64,000 nt of DNA, from the NCBI GenBank assembly GCA_963737625.1, contig CAVTTK010000002.1, positions 248,001 to 312,000 on the forward strand, written 5' to 3'. Positions 42,438 to 51,114 of this stretch are shown here, one piece after another (within the stretch, counting starts at the first letter, position 1; every line of letters begins with the position of its first letter). Origin of the DNA: Bog-756 sp963737625. GTDB taxonomy: Bacteria; Actinomycetota; Acidimicrobiia; Acidimicrobiales; RAAP-2. Under the pieces are notes generated by a model. It was not told the origin of the DNA. It was given only the letters and a program-made list of their open reading frames with translations, and ran no database searches. The translations under genes were made by a program, and so were the position numbers.

Positions 42438-43069
42438 AGATCTATACCAGGACGGGCGACGACGGCACCACCGGTCTGCTCTTCGGAGGCCGGGTGGCCA
42501 AGGACTCCACCCTCATGCACATCACCGGGACGGTGGACGAGGCCCAGGCGGCCATGGGACTGGCCCGGGCCGAAGCGATCACTGGTTCGGAGTTGGACGA
42601 GCTGCTCACCGGACTGGAGCGGGATCTCTACGTCCTCATGGCTGAGACCACGACCGATCCGGCCAACCGGGCCAAGCTGACACCGTCATCCACCCTGGTG
42701 ACCGAGGAGATGGTGGCGGCCCTTGAAGAGCACATCGACGACTTCATCGACCGAATCGACATGCCCACCGAGTTCGTCATTCCTGGGGCCAACCGGGCAT
42801 CGGCCGCGCTCGATCTGGCCCGCACGGTGGTGCGGCGGGCCGAGCGGTTGGCCGTGGCCGAATCCATCGAAGGCTCTCTGGTCCGGATGTACCTCAACCG
42901 GCTGTCCGACCTGCTGTGGGCCATGGCCCGATGGACGGAGGGTGACCAGCACCTGCTGGCCCGGACCGCCTCCCGACGACGGGACAGGGCGACAGGCACC
43001 GGAGCGCAGAGGACGGGCGGTTCAGGTGAACCGGATCCTGGCCAGCAAGAGGAAGAGGGAGCTTCATGA
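42431..43069 (+). CDS. Cob(I)yrinic acid a,c-diamide adenosyltransferase, PduO type
   Basis: A 212-residue ATP:corrinoid adenosyltransferase. LKIYTRTGDDGTTGLLFGGRV (ATP loop) opens it, then DEAQAAMGLARA, the FVIPGANRASAALDLARTVVRRAER helix with its conserved Arg residues, and MYLNRLSDLLWAMAR. It makes adenosylcobalamin, the cofactor needed by methylmalonyl-CoA mutase, whose gene begins at 63764. GTG 42431 gives the usual family start (TTG 42434 is possible). The last about 35 residues are a disordered tail. It shares 4 nt with pepA and is divergent from metH. Confidence 0.93.
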   Translation: MLKIYTRTGDDGTTGLLFGGRVAKDSTLMHITGTVDEAQAAMGLARAEAITGSELDELLTGLERDLYVLMAETTTDPANRAKLTPSSTLVTEEMVAALEEHIDDFIDRIDMPTEFVIPGANRASAALDLARTVVRRAERLAVAESIEGSLVRMYLNRLSDLLWAMARWTEGDQHLLARTASRRRDRATGTGAQRTGGSGEPDPGQQEEEGAS

Positions 43070-44661
43070 TGGACATCGAGGTCGTGACCTACGACTCGTT
43101 GCCTGACGAGCTGGTGGCCCTGGGGGTACCGGTGTACTCGTCCGACGAGGGTCCGCAGATGGCCATCGACTCCGAGGCATTGGCCATCATCGGGGGGCCG
43201 ACGGATCTGGACGCCGCGTGGTGCAAGCGCCACGGCTTCGCCGGCAAGGTCGGCCAGGTTCTCACCCTGCGGACCGGAATCCCCGGGGGAGCACCCGGCG
43301 ACTCGGACGATACCGCGGGATCCTCCACCGACGTCGTGGCGGTCGGGATGGGCACCACCGAGGCGTTGTCGGGCACCGGGGGGCTGGAATCCCTCCGCCG
43401 GGCTTCGGCGGCCTTCGTCCGGGCTGTTGGTCGTGGGTCGGTGGCCGCACTCCTGCTGCCCGGGGGGACCGGTCTTCCCGACGAGGGGGTGGCCTCGGCG
43501 GTGGCCGAGGGAGCGGTACTGGCGGCCTACCGTTACGACAACTACCGGACCGGAGAGGAGGCCGATCGGCTGGTCTCCCTGGCCGTCGTCCCTCCGCCGG
43601 GCTCCGACATCGCCGGGGCCGTGGCGGGCGCGGCCCGAGGCGCCCGGCTGGCTGAATCGGTCAGCCTGGCCCGAGACCTGGTCAACGAGCCCCCCAGTGC
43701 GCTGACCCCGGAGATCTTCGCCGATACCTTCGTACGGCGCTTCGCCGAGGTGGACGGGCTCACCATCGAGGTCTGGGACGAGGACCGCATCGTGGAGGAG
43801 AAGCTCGGCGGCCTGCTCGGGGTGTCCCGCGGTTCGACCCAGCCCCCCCGACTGGTCCGAGTGGAGTACCGACCCACCGATCCCATCGACATCGGCGGGC
43901 GCGTGCCCCACCTGGCCCTGGTGGGAAAGGGCATCACCTTCGACTCCGGTGGACTGTCCCTCAAGACGGCCAGTGGCATGGAGACCATGAAGACGGACAT
44001 GGGAGGGGCCGCTGCCGTCCTCGCCGCGGTGGATGCCGCCGCTGCTCTGGGGGCGAGAATCCGCATCACCGCTTTGACCCCTCTGACCGAGAACATGCCT
44101 GGTGGCTCGGCCATCAAGCCCGGCGACGTGCTGACCACCCGGAAGGGCAAGACCATCGAGGTGCTCAATACGGACGCCGAGGGCCGTTTGGTCCTGTCCG
44201 ACGGGCTGACCCTGGCCGCAGAGTCGGAGCCCGACGCCATCATCGATCTGGCCACCCTGACTGGTGCGGCGGTGGTGGCCCTGGGTAAGGAGATCGCCGG
44301 CCTCCTGGGCAACGACGACCGACTCCTCGGAGAGGTACATGCCGCCGGCGAGCGGGCCGGTGAGCCGAACTGGGCCCTACCCCTGCCCGACGACTATCGA
44401 GGTCACATCGACTCCGAGGTGGCCGACATGCGCAATGTGGGCCGTCCCGGCCAGGCCGGCAGCATTGCGGCCGCCATGTTGCTACGGGAGTTCGTGGGGT
44501 CGGTTCCCTGGGCCCACCTGGACATTGCCGGCCCAGCCCGTTCCGACGAACACAGCCGGTACCTGGCCAAGGGTGGAACCGGCTTTGGGGTCCGCACCCT
44601 GGTGGCGCTGATCACCTCCGAGGAGTTCGCCCGAACCCTGGTGGCCATGAGTCAGGACTGA
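43066..44661 (+). CDS. pepA: Leucyl aminopeptidase (M17)
   Basis: A 531-residue M17 aminopeptidase. The C-terminal catalytic domain has KGITFDSGGLSLK (metal Lys and Asp), MKTDMGGAAAVLAAV, NTDAEGRLVLSDGL (metal Asp/Glu and catalytic Arg) and the DLATLTGAAVVALGKEIAGLLGN segment. The N-terminal domain is less conserved, as usual. It removes N-terminal residues from peptides with two metal ions as a hexamer. ATG 43066 overlaps the preceding stop (ATGA), so it is coupled to the adenosyltransferase gene. Confidence 0.94.
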   Translation: MMDIEVVTYDSLPDELVALGVPVYSSDEGPQMAIDSEALAIIGGPTDLDAAWCKRHGFAGKVGQVLTLRTGIPGGAPGDSDDTAGSSTDVVAVGMGTTEALSGTGGLESLRRASAAFVRAVGRGSVAALLLPGGTGLPDEGVASAVAEGAVLAAYRYDNYRTGEEADRLVSLAVVPPPGSDIAGAVAGAARGARLAESVSLARDLVNEPPSALTPEIFADTFVRRFAEVDGLTIEVWDEDRIVEEKLGGLLGVSRGSTQPPRLVRVEYRPTDPIDIGGRVPHLALVGKGITFDSGGLSLKTASGMETMKTDMGGAAAVLAAVDAAAALGARIRITALTPLTENMPGGSAIKPGDVLTTRKGKTIEVLNTDAEGRLVLSDGLTLAAESEPDAIIDLATLTGAAVVALGKEIAGLLGNDDRLLGEVHAAGERAGEPNWALPLPDDYRGHIDSEVADMRNVGRPGQAGSIAAAMLLREFVGSVPWAHLDIAGPARSDEHSRYLAKGGTGFGVRTLVALITSEEFARTLVAMSQD

Positions 44662-44666
44662 CGCAC

Positions 44667-44690
44667 CCGGCGACGCGTTGACATCGCCGG
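44667..44690 (+). terminator. Hairpin after pepA
   Basis: CCGGCGA and TCGCCGG form a perfect 7-bp stem around a 10-nt loop, starting 6 nt after the pepA stop and before the gpsA promoter. No T-tract follows. Confidence 0.45.
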
Positions 44691-44734
44691 AAGTTCCTTC
44701 GGCAGCCTGATGGTGGGCGGGGTAGGTTCGAGAG

Positions 44735-45724
44735 GTGCGGATCGCGGTGCTCGGAGCAGGTTCGTGGGGGACCACGGTGGCATCGCTGGTGGCGCCCCGC
44801 CACGAGACCGTGCTGTGGGCCCGCAACGCTGACGTGGCCAAGGCCATCAACGTGGACCACGCCAACGGCGCATACCTCCCGGGCTTCGACCTGCCCCCCG
44901 AGTTGTCGGCCACGTCCAGTCTCGAGGACGCCGTGTGTGAGGCCGATCTCCTCATCGTGGGTGTGCCCACCTCCGGATTCCGTGAGGTGCTCGAAAGCGC
45001 TGCTTCGTGCATCCGGCCGTGGATCCCCGTAGTCAGCCTGTCCAAGGGGCTCGAGCGGGTCTCGCATCTCCGCATGACTGAGGTGATCAAGGAGGTCGTG
45101 CCGGGCCACCCGGTGGCGGCACTGACCGGTCCCAATATCGCCACCGAGATCATGTCGGGCAAGGCTGCCGCCGCCGTTATCGCTACCGAGGACCTCGAGG
45201 TGGCGCGGGCCATTCAGCAGGTGGTGACCCGGGGAGTGTTCCGTGTCTATCTCAACGACGACGTGATCGGCTGTGAGATGGGGGGCGCGCTGAAGAACGT
45301 GATCGCCATCGCCGCCGGGATCGGCGAGGGACTCGGTGTGGGGGACAACACCCGTGCCGCAGTGATGTCACGGGGTCTGGCCGAGCTGGCCCGGCTCGGC
45401 GTGACCATGGGGGCCCAACCCACAACCTTCTCCGGACTGGCCGGGATGGGCGATCTCATCGCAACGTGCATGAGCCCCCACAGCCGCAACCGACGGGTGG
45501 GTGAGCAGCTGGGAAAGGGCCGCCTGCTCGAGGACATCCTGGCCGAGATGCACATGGTGGCCGAAGGGGTGATGACGGCCAGCGTGGCCCTCGAGTTGGC
45601 CGAGCGCTACCAGCTCGATCTGCCCATCTGCAGCATGATCGACAAGGTGGTGAAGGGGGAGATCGAGCCGCACGGTGCCTATTGGGGGCTTCACCCGGCC
45701 GGCCACGAGGACGACCCCGGCTGA
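44735..45724 (+). CDS. gpsA: Glycerol-3-phosphate dehydrogenase [NAD(P)+]
   Basis: A 329-residue GpsA: nucleotide motif VLGAGSWGTTVA (5-16), VGVPTSGFREVL, SLSKGLE, ALTGPNIATEI, catalytic Lys in GGALKNVIAIAAGIGEGLG and the AGMGDLIATCMSPHSRNRRVGEQL substrate segment. It makes sn-glycerol-3-phosphate for phospholipids. GTG 44735 is supported by TAGGTT (44723-44728) exactly 6 nt upstream, so translation is probably leaderless. Its 3' end overlaps the converging 45691-46416 gene by 34 nt. Confidence 0.95.
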   Translation: MRIAVLGAGSWGTTVASLVAPRHETVLWARNADVAKAINVDHANGAYLPGFDLPPELSATSSLEDAVCEADLLIVGVPTSGFREVLESAASCIRPWIPVVSLSKGLERVSHLRMTEVIKEVVPGHPVAALTGPNIATEIMSGKAAAAVIATEDLEVARAIQQVVTRGVFRVYLNDDVIGCEMGGALKNVIAIAAGIGEGLGVGDNTRAAVMSRGLAELARLGVTMGAQPTTFSGLAGMGDLIATCMSPHSRNRRVGEQLGKGRLLEDILAEMHMVAEGVMTASVALELAERYQLDLPICSMIDKVVKGEIEPHGAYWGLHPAGHEDDPG

Positions 45725-46416
45725 GGCCGCAGGGCCCCGACGGCCTCACCGGCGGCCCGGAACGCCACCGCAGGATGGAAGCGCCAGCGGGCCAGCTGCC
45801 GCTCGATCTCGGACTGGTCGGACCCGGAGTGGGCCAGTCCGTCGGCCAGCCGACGGGCTCTGCGGCGCATCTGCTCGGGCTCGGGCAGTCGTTGTTCGCT
45901 CAGCCATCGGCGGTGGCTGGCCTGCAGGGTCTCCGGGAGCCGGCTGCTATGCCGGAGGGGCAGGGGAGGAACCGTGGTCCGCACGGCGAGGCCATCAGGA
46001 CCGTGAGACCGGGCCAGTTCGAACGTGCACAGGCGCTGGAGCGCCCTCCGGAACGGTGAGTTCTTTCCCAGTCGTTCCCCCAGGCCCAACGTACGGGCCG
46101 TCTCCGTCAGATCGAGCTGGAGTCCGGCCGGATGCATCTCGAGTCCGTAGGCGAGGCGCCGGAGGAGCCAGGTCGTCGAGGGTCCGATGACCGGGAGCCA
46201 ATAGAGCTCGACGTAACGGGAGCACGGATGGACGCCGTGCGGGTCGGCGATCGGGTCGAGCCACGCCACGACATGCACGGCGGATGCGTCGGGCGCTGGC
46301 CGCGCCGCGGTTCGGGGAGGCGGAGGCACCACGCCAACCCGGAGTGCAGTCAGACGCCCGTCGGGGCTAGGCCGTGTCGGTGTGGGTGAGTCCAAGGACC
46401 CATAAGGCTCGGGCAT
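45691..46416 (-). CDS. Hypothetical protein, possibly wHTH-like
   Basis: A 241-residue protein I do not recognise. A Pro-rich N-terminus (about 1-45) precedes a compact alpha-beta part: VHVVAWLDPIADPHG, YVELYWLPVIGPSTTWLLRRLAYGLE and LTETARTLGLGERLGKNSPFRRALQRL, which could be a winged-helix. A Leu/Arg-rich helical end follows (RRRARRLADGLAHSG). Start ATG 46416 has GGAGAA about 5 nt upstream; the frame continues to 46500 without better support. It overlaps the gpsA 3' end. A DNA-binding role is only suggested by the helix pattern. Confidence 0.5.
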   Translation of the reverse strand: MPEPYGSLDSPTPTRPSPDGRLTALRVGVVPPPPRTAARPAPDASAVHVVAWLDPIADPHGVHPCSRYVELYWLPVIGPSTTWLLRRLAYGLEMHPAGLQLDLTETARTLGLGERLGKNSPFRRALQRLCTFELARSHGPDGLAVRTTVPPLPLRHSSRLPETLQASHRRWLSEQRLPEPEQMRRRARRLADGLAHSGSDQSEIERQLARWRFHPAVAFRAAGEAVGALRPQPGSSSWPAG

Positions 46417-46750
46417 GATCGTTCTCCGGGTTCGAGGGGGTCTGTCCGGGCCAAGGCTGTTCGAACGATGTTGCTCACCACCTTGACGGCCACCTTGCAC
46501 ATCCTTGACGACTCGGTGTGGTCCGGTCCGACGCTCCCCCGTGAGCCTCCGTCTGTCTGTTGACGATCTACCCCAATAGGGGGGATTGAGCGTCTCGACG
46601 GATCGAGGAATCCAGGGCCGGCGCAGCGGGAAGGAACCCTCAAAGATTCACGTGTTCATCGGAACCGGATGGACGCCTGGCCCATCCTCCACGCCCGGAG
46701 ATGTCCCCGGACCCACCGAGGTCGAGGTCAAGGGGTTCTAGGCTGCAACC
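46417..46750. other. Intergenic region with small palindromes
   Basis: A 334-nt gap between divergent genes. I see no ORF or RNA gene. It holds GTTCGAAC near 46458, a CCCC-AATA-GGGG hairpin near 46571, and the TAGGCT -10 (46739-46744) of the following gene. Confidence 0.5.
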
Positions 46751-47212
46751 GTGGGCTCAGCGCGACATCACGGATTCGATCACGTGACCATCGCCGTCGC
46801 CGACCTCGACGAGGCCAAAGGCTTCTTCGGGCTGCTCGGTTTTGAGGAAACGGCGTCGACCGTCGTCTCCGGGGATCAGATGTCGGAGTACATGGGCATC
46901 CCCGAATGGGAGGCGGACCACGTCACCCTCACCCTGACCGGTGCTGCAACCCACCAGGAGGTGCAGCTTCTCCGGTTCCATCGCCCGACGTTGCCCGACA
47001 ATCCGGACGAGCCCAACCTTGCCCGTTTGGGGTTCAACCACGTCTGCTTCGCGGTCGACGACCTCGATGCCGCACTCGATCGGCTCAGAGCGGGTGGCGT
47101 GAGAACTCGAAATGCCATCATGGAATTTCATGATCGTCGACTCGTGTTCCTCGTCGGGCCGGGCAATGTCACCATTGAACTCGCCGAGTGGTCGACCTCG
47201 GCAGACGACTGA
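46751..47212 (+). CDS. VOC family (glyoxalase/dioxygenase superfamily) protein
   Basis: A 153-residue protein with the paired beta-alpha-beta-beta-beta modules of the VOC superfamily: FDHVTIAVADLDEAKGFFGLLGFEE at the start (metal His near residue 7) and NHVCFAVDDLDAALDRLRAGG in the second module, ending RLVFLVGPGNVTIELAEW with the metal Glu. The reaction could be isomerase, epimerase or dioxygenase. GTG 46751 has TAGGCT (46739-46744) 6 nt upstream, so it is probably leaderless. Confidence 0.85.
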   Translation: MGSARHHGFDHVTIAVADLDEAKGFFGLLGFEETASTVVSGDQMSEYMGIPEWEADHVTLTLTGAATHQEVQLLRFHRPTLPDNPDEPNLARLGFNHVCFAVDDLDAALDRLRAGGVRTRNAIMEFHDRRLVFLVGPGNVTIELAEWSTSADD

Positions 47213-47360
47213 GCGCCTTCGACGCGAGGCTGCGAAACCTACGACGTCCCATAGCAAGCCGGCGAACGTCGCACAGACCGATAGCCGTCACCGATTCGAC
47301 TGTCCCGGCCGTCCCAACCGTTCGAGCCAATGGGCCGAGCCCCAGGGAACGTTCAGAGTA

Positions 47361-48122
47361 TTAGGTCGGCCTGAAGAGGAAGTTGTGAACATAACGGTGA
47401 GCATGGAGCAGAAGGTTGGCCGCGTAGCCATATCGAGCGACTCGATCTGCCATCTGTCTCACTTGATCTCGGTCTAGCTCCTCGATGGAGTGCCACTGAC
47501 GCGCCTGCCAATAAGTGCACTCGTAGGAGAGTTCACCGAGAAACTCGATGATCGCGTCGAGGTCTCCCTTGCGATCTGCATGCTCTTCGATTTCTACGAG
47601 GAGATTCGGTCTCTGCTCAATGAGGAGTTGGCGAGCTCCCTTGAGCACGGCAAGTTCATGCCCTTCGACATCGATCTTGACGAAGCCGATGTTGCCCAGT
47701 GCGAAGTCGTCAAGCCGCCTCGTCGTGGCCGACTGCTTGTGCCAGTCGGCATCAGATTGGCTGCCCGCTTCGAGTGTGGCCCGACCTTCGGTTCCCATCC
47801 CCCCGGCCGGGACCCAGAGCGTCGCTTCACCCGACCGGTCACTCAGCGCAGTGGGGTGCAGCCGAACATTGGATGGAAGAGATCCATTGAGGCGGTTGAC
47901 GATGTCCTGGTTTGCCTCGAAGGAGTCGACCTGTGGGACCCGGCGTGCGAGCCACCATGTCCAGGGTCCCCACCACACGCCGACGTCGACCGCTCCACGG
48001 TCTTTGGGAACAAAGCTCTTGTATCTGGCCAATTCCGGCTCAGCGAGTCGATACTGCCACGCAACGGCCGGAACTAAGAGTCGGACAGGAATGCGACCCA
48101 TCACGTTCGAGGCGACGCCCAT
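47361..48122 (-). CDS. FkbM family SAM-dependent methyltransferase
   Basis: A 253-residue FkbM methyltransferase: VDVGVWWGPWTWWLARR (motif I region), VDSFEANQDIVNRL, LHPTALSDRSGEATLWV, and the family hallmark FVKIDVEGHELAVLKGARQLL, then PNLLVEIEEHAD. Such enzymes O-methylate sugars or lipids of surface polymers. Base composition and codon use are less GC-rich than in the genes before 46 kb, which could mean transfer. The start is ATG 48122 with a TAGGAG directly before it; ATG 48101 is an alternative. Confidence 0.85.
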   Translation of the reverse strand: MGVASNVMGRIPVRLLVPAVAWQYRLAEPELARYKSFVPKDRGAVDVGVWWGPWTWWLARRVPQVDSFEANQDIVNRLNGSLPSNVRLHPTALSDRSGEATLWVPAGGMGTEGRATLEAGSQSDADWHKQSATTRRLDDFALGNIGFVKIDVEGHELAVLKGARQLLIEQRPNLLVEIEEHADRKGDLDAIIEFLGELSYECTYWQARQWHSIEELDRDQVRQMADRVARYGYAANLLLHAHRYVHNFLFRPT

Positions 48123-48317
48123 CTCCTACCGTCCTCTCCCCGATGCACACATGGGCAAGCAACCCTCGGACAAGGGATCCTGACATCGCCCCGGAATCGG
48201 ATCAAGTCGATGTACTCAACGAAAGATGTCCCGGCGGGAGGTCATGAACGGAACGCCCTGCGTGAGGGGAGGGCCTCGGGTCTCGAGTGGCTGTGGCCAC
48301 GTTGCTGGGTCGTCGTC

Positions 48318-48428
48318 TCAGGGCAGGCTCAATGTGGCGGACAACGACGATGGGGCGTTGTTCGCCGGGAACTCATTGGCGCCTCCCGGGTAACCGACCA
48401 CCTTGACCTGGCCGCGGTGGGCATTTTT
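48318..48428 (-). pseudogene. Possible 3' remnant of a secreted-protein gene
   Basis: In the 480-nt gap 48123-48602 the minus strand reads GQVKVVGYPGGANEFP and ends ATLSLP at TGA 48318, with GC-rich third positions typical of a real gene. VKVVGY resembles C-terminal motifs of actinobacterial surface proteins. No start or upstream domain belongs to it; the long frame continues antisense into the repeat protein. It may be a decayed gene end or chance. The rest of the gap shows nothing. Confidence 0.25.
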
Positions 48429-48602
48429 CGAGGCGGCATCCGGTGACGAACCGGGACCCGAACGTGGCTGGCACCGTCTGGAAGGCCGGTCGATGGATCT
48501 CGAGTCCAACCAGAACCTCCGGCGACGTGATCCCCCCACCTCAAGCCCCGAGCCTCTCGTGCCGATGTCGCGTGAGGAACCAACGAGGGGCGCAGCAGGG
48601 GC

Positions 48603-51077
48603 ATGGCACAGGGGCTTCGGCGATCGACACGCAGAGGACGACCGCCATGGTGGTGGCGTGGCATTGCTGAAGCCATGGTCATGGCACTCATCATCGTGTT
48701 CATCCCCGCGCTCGTCTCGGCCGTCCGGGCCTCGGCCGTGTCTAATCCGGCATCGAGTGGAGGGGCTGCCCTCGGATACCAGGAGGTGGCCTCGGACGGC
48801 GGCATCTTCGCCTTCGGTGCCGCCGGCTTCTACGGCTCGGAGGGAGCCAGACCCCTCAACCGACCGATCGTCGGGATGGCCTCCACCCCGGACGGAGGTG
48901 GCTACTGGATGGTGGCCTCGGACGGCGGCATGTTCGCCTTCGGCGACGCCGGCTTCTACGGCTCGGAGGGAGCCACGCCCCTCAACCGACCGATCGTGGG
49001 GATGGCCTCCGACGCCACCGGGAAGGGCTACTGGATGGTGGCGTCGGACGGCGGCATCTTCGCCTTCGGCGACGCCGGCTTCTACGGCTCGGAGGGAGCC
49101 AGACCCCTCAACCGGCCGATCGTGGGGATGGCCTCCTCCCCGGACGGAGGTGGCTACTGGATGGTGGCCTCGGACGGCGGCATCTTCGCCTTCGGCGACG
49201 CCGGCTTCTACGGCTCCGAGGGAGCCACGCCCCTCAACCGACCGATCGTGGGGATGGCCTCCGACGCCACCGGGAAGGGCTACTGGATGGTGGCGTCGGA
49301 CGGCGGCATCTTCGCCTTCGGCGACGCCGGCTTCTACGGCTCGGAGGGAGCCAGACCCCTCAACCGGCCGATCGTGGGGATGGCCTCCTCCCCGGACGGA
49401 GGTGGCTACTGGATGGTGGCCTCGGACGGCGGCATCTTCGCCTTCGGCGACGCCGGCTTCTACGGCTCCGAGGGAGCCACGCCCCTCAACCGACCGATCG
49501 TCGGGATGGCCTCCATCAGCCGCGCCGTCAACTCTCACGTCATCTCCGATCCCGGCGTGCCCACCGAGACCGTTTACGGAACAAGCGGCAGCTTTGGGAG
49601 GTTGGCCGACACCTCGGTACTCCCCGGTGGGCAGAGCGTGTCCACCGATGCCGTGCCGGGATGGGGCTTCCTTCCGGGCCAGGCCGTCATGGGGGCGGTG
49701 CTCGGACCGGACGGCAGCATCGTGATGGGGGGGGAGCCCCAGACCTCAAATCAGAGCCAGGCCACGGCCACCACGATGTCGGTTGCCGCGTTCGACCCGT
49801 CAGCAAACACGTTCCAAAACGTTGTGATTCCGACATCTGCCGGAGACACCACCGAAGTCGAACCGGGGTACCCGACGGGTGGGGCGGACATCGCCGCCCT
49901 GGCCTCGGTGCCCGGCCACGCTCACCAGGTGGCGTTCTTGTCTTCGTGGCCCTACCGCGGCTGGGACGCCACTACGCAGGGTCAGTACCCCACGTTTGGC
50001 TATGTGGCACCGTCGGCCGGAGGGTCGTATCAAGTGGTTGCGGGCAGCGCCCAGCTCGCCTACGACATCGACCCGTCGGGAACCACATGTCCGGTCCAGG
50101 TAGCGGGCACGTCACCTCCGGTCAGTGACTGTCCGGGCACCGCAGCCATGGACGTGTTGCCGACCTCGGGCGACCTTGTCGTGGCCCAGTATTTCGACAA
50201 CGTACCGGCCCATAAGTACAGCGGTGGGCTGATGGTTCTTTCTCCCAACGGCCAGCTTCGCAGCTCGTACAACTATCCGAACGTGAATGCCAGCGGCCAG
50301 ACGGTCTATGCCCTTCCCCGGGAGGTTGATGCTGATCCAGTGACAAAGAACGGCATGGAGCGTTTTGCCGTGATCTTCGACGTGTTCACCAGCGGAGCCG
50401 GCGGATCCTTGGTCCAGGCCCCGTTCACCATGCAGCTGTTCCAGTTCAACACGACCGACGGATCGATCACGCCGTTGTCATCCCCCTTTCTCCCCGGGCA
50501 GACCATCAACGGGGAAGTTGCCCACTTCGAGACGGCCCACTTCGACCAGCACGGGAACCTGTGGGCGGACGAGTCCCTGACGAACTCCGACCCCGGGGGC
50601 AACATCGTCGAGTACGCGTCGGCCTCGATCGACAACCGCCTGGTCACGGGATCGTGTGGCATTGGCCCCTCCGCTGCCGCCAACTGGGGACAGGCCTGCA
50701 CTCCGGATCTCACGTTGCCCACGTCGCCCTGGTTCGGCGACGTGAGATCCATTACCGAGGATACGGCGACCGGCGCCCTGTACTTCGCGAGCGAATCCGG
50801 TGTCATCATGCCGGTCGTTCCCGTCAAAGGGTCCGGGTCGGGCTTCACTACCGGGACCGCCTTCGACTATGGAATCAACTCGCTGGTTGACCGTAACCAG
50901 GTCGTCATCGTCCCCCGGCAGGGAACCATCGACCCGGCCACCGGGTACCTGTGGCTACCCATCGAGCAGCTGGAGTCGACATCGGCCTGTAACCCGGGCG
51001 ACTTCTCGTGCCGTTCGGCTCCCGTGCCGACCAATCAATGGCTCTTGCGAATCAACGTCCGACAACTCGGGAGCTGA
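48603..51077 (+). CDS. Secreted surface protein with six 42-residue repeats
   Basis: An 824-residue exported protein. A basic, Trp-rich N-region (RRSTRRGRPPWWWR) and a hydrophobic core (about 25-43) form a signal peptide. Residues about 57-310 are six repeats of the GYWMVASDGGIFAFGDAGF type followed by YGSEGA and PLNRPIVGMAS, 42 residues each. Such repeats are common in surface proteins of Acidimicrobiia-like bacteria and may form a beta-propeller. The rest (about 315-824) is a non-repeated beta-rich domain with repeated Gly-Asn/Asp loops and four or more Cys, but no anchor. Function unknown. Confidence 0.85.
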   Translation: MAQGLRRSTRRGRPPWWWRGIAEAMVMALIIVFIPALVSAVRASAVSNPASSGGAALGYQEVASDGGIFAFGAAGFYGSEGARPLNRPIVGMASTPDGGGYWMVASDGGMFAFGDAGFYGSEGATPLNRPIVGMASDATGKGYWMVASDGGIFAFGDAGFYGSEGARPLNRPIVGMASSPDGGGYWMVASDGGIFAFGDAGFYGSEGATPLNRPIVGMASDATGKGYWMVASDGGIFAFGDAGFYGSEGARPLNRPIVGMASSPDGGGYWMVASDGGIFAFGDAGFYGSEGATPLNRPIVGMASISRAVNSHVISDPGVPTETVYGTSGSFGRLADTSVLPGGQSVSTDAVPGWGFLPGQAVMGAVLGPDGSIVMGGEPQTSNQSQATATTMSVAAFDPSANTFQNVVIPTSAGDTTEVEPGYPTGGADIAALASVPGHAHQVAFLSSWPYRGWDATTQGQYPTFGYVAPSAGGSYQVVAGSAQLAYDIDPSGTTCPVQVAGTSPPVSDCPGTAAMDVLPTSGDLVVAQYFDNVPAHKYSGGLMVLSPNGQLRSSYNYPNVNASGQTVYALPREVDADPVTKNGMERFAVIFDVFTSGAGGSLVQAPFTMQLFQFNTTDGSITPLSSPFLPGQTINGEVAHFETAHFDQHGNLWADESLTNSDPGGNIVEYASASIDNRLVTGSCGIGPSAAANWGQACTPDLTLPTSPWFGDVRSITEDTATGALYFASESGVIMPVVPVKGSGSGFTTGTAFDYGINSLVDRNQVVIVPRQGTIDPATGYLWLPIEQLESTSACNPGDFSCRSAPVPTNQWLLRINVRQLGS
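48788..49524 (+). repeat. Tandem 126-bp repeats with 252-bp higher-order unit
   Basis: Six 126-bp units code for the 42-residue repeats of the 48603 protein. Units alternate between two versions (SEGAR/SPDG and SEGAT/DATG), so near-identical copies recur every 252 bp (for example at 48894, 49146 and 49398). The near-identity points to recent duplication or gene conversion. Confidence 0.9.
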
Positions 51078-51114
51078 CCCGGCGGGCGACGCACCGGGGA
51101 GCGGCGGTGAGTCC

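Noticed and set aside
48788..49524. Regular repeats as a possible CRISPR array
   Set aside because: The 126-bp units are in frame and code for 42-residue protein repeats; there are no unique spacers.
48318..49538. Minus-strand 406-codon frame over the surface repeats
   Set aside because: It mirrors the 126-bp repeats as VEAGVAEGEDAAVRGHH; only its last about 37 codons, outside the repeats, look coding-like.
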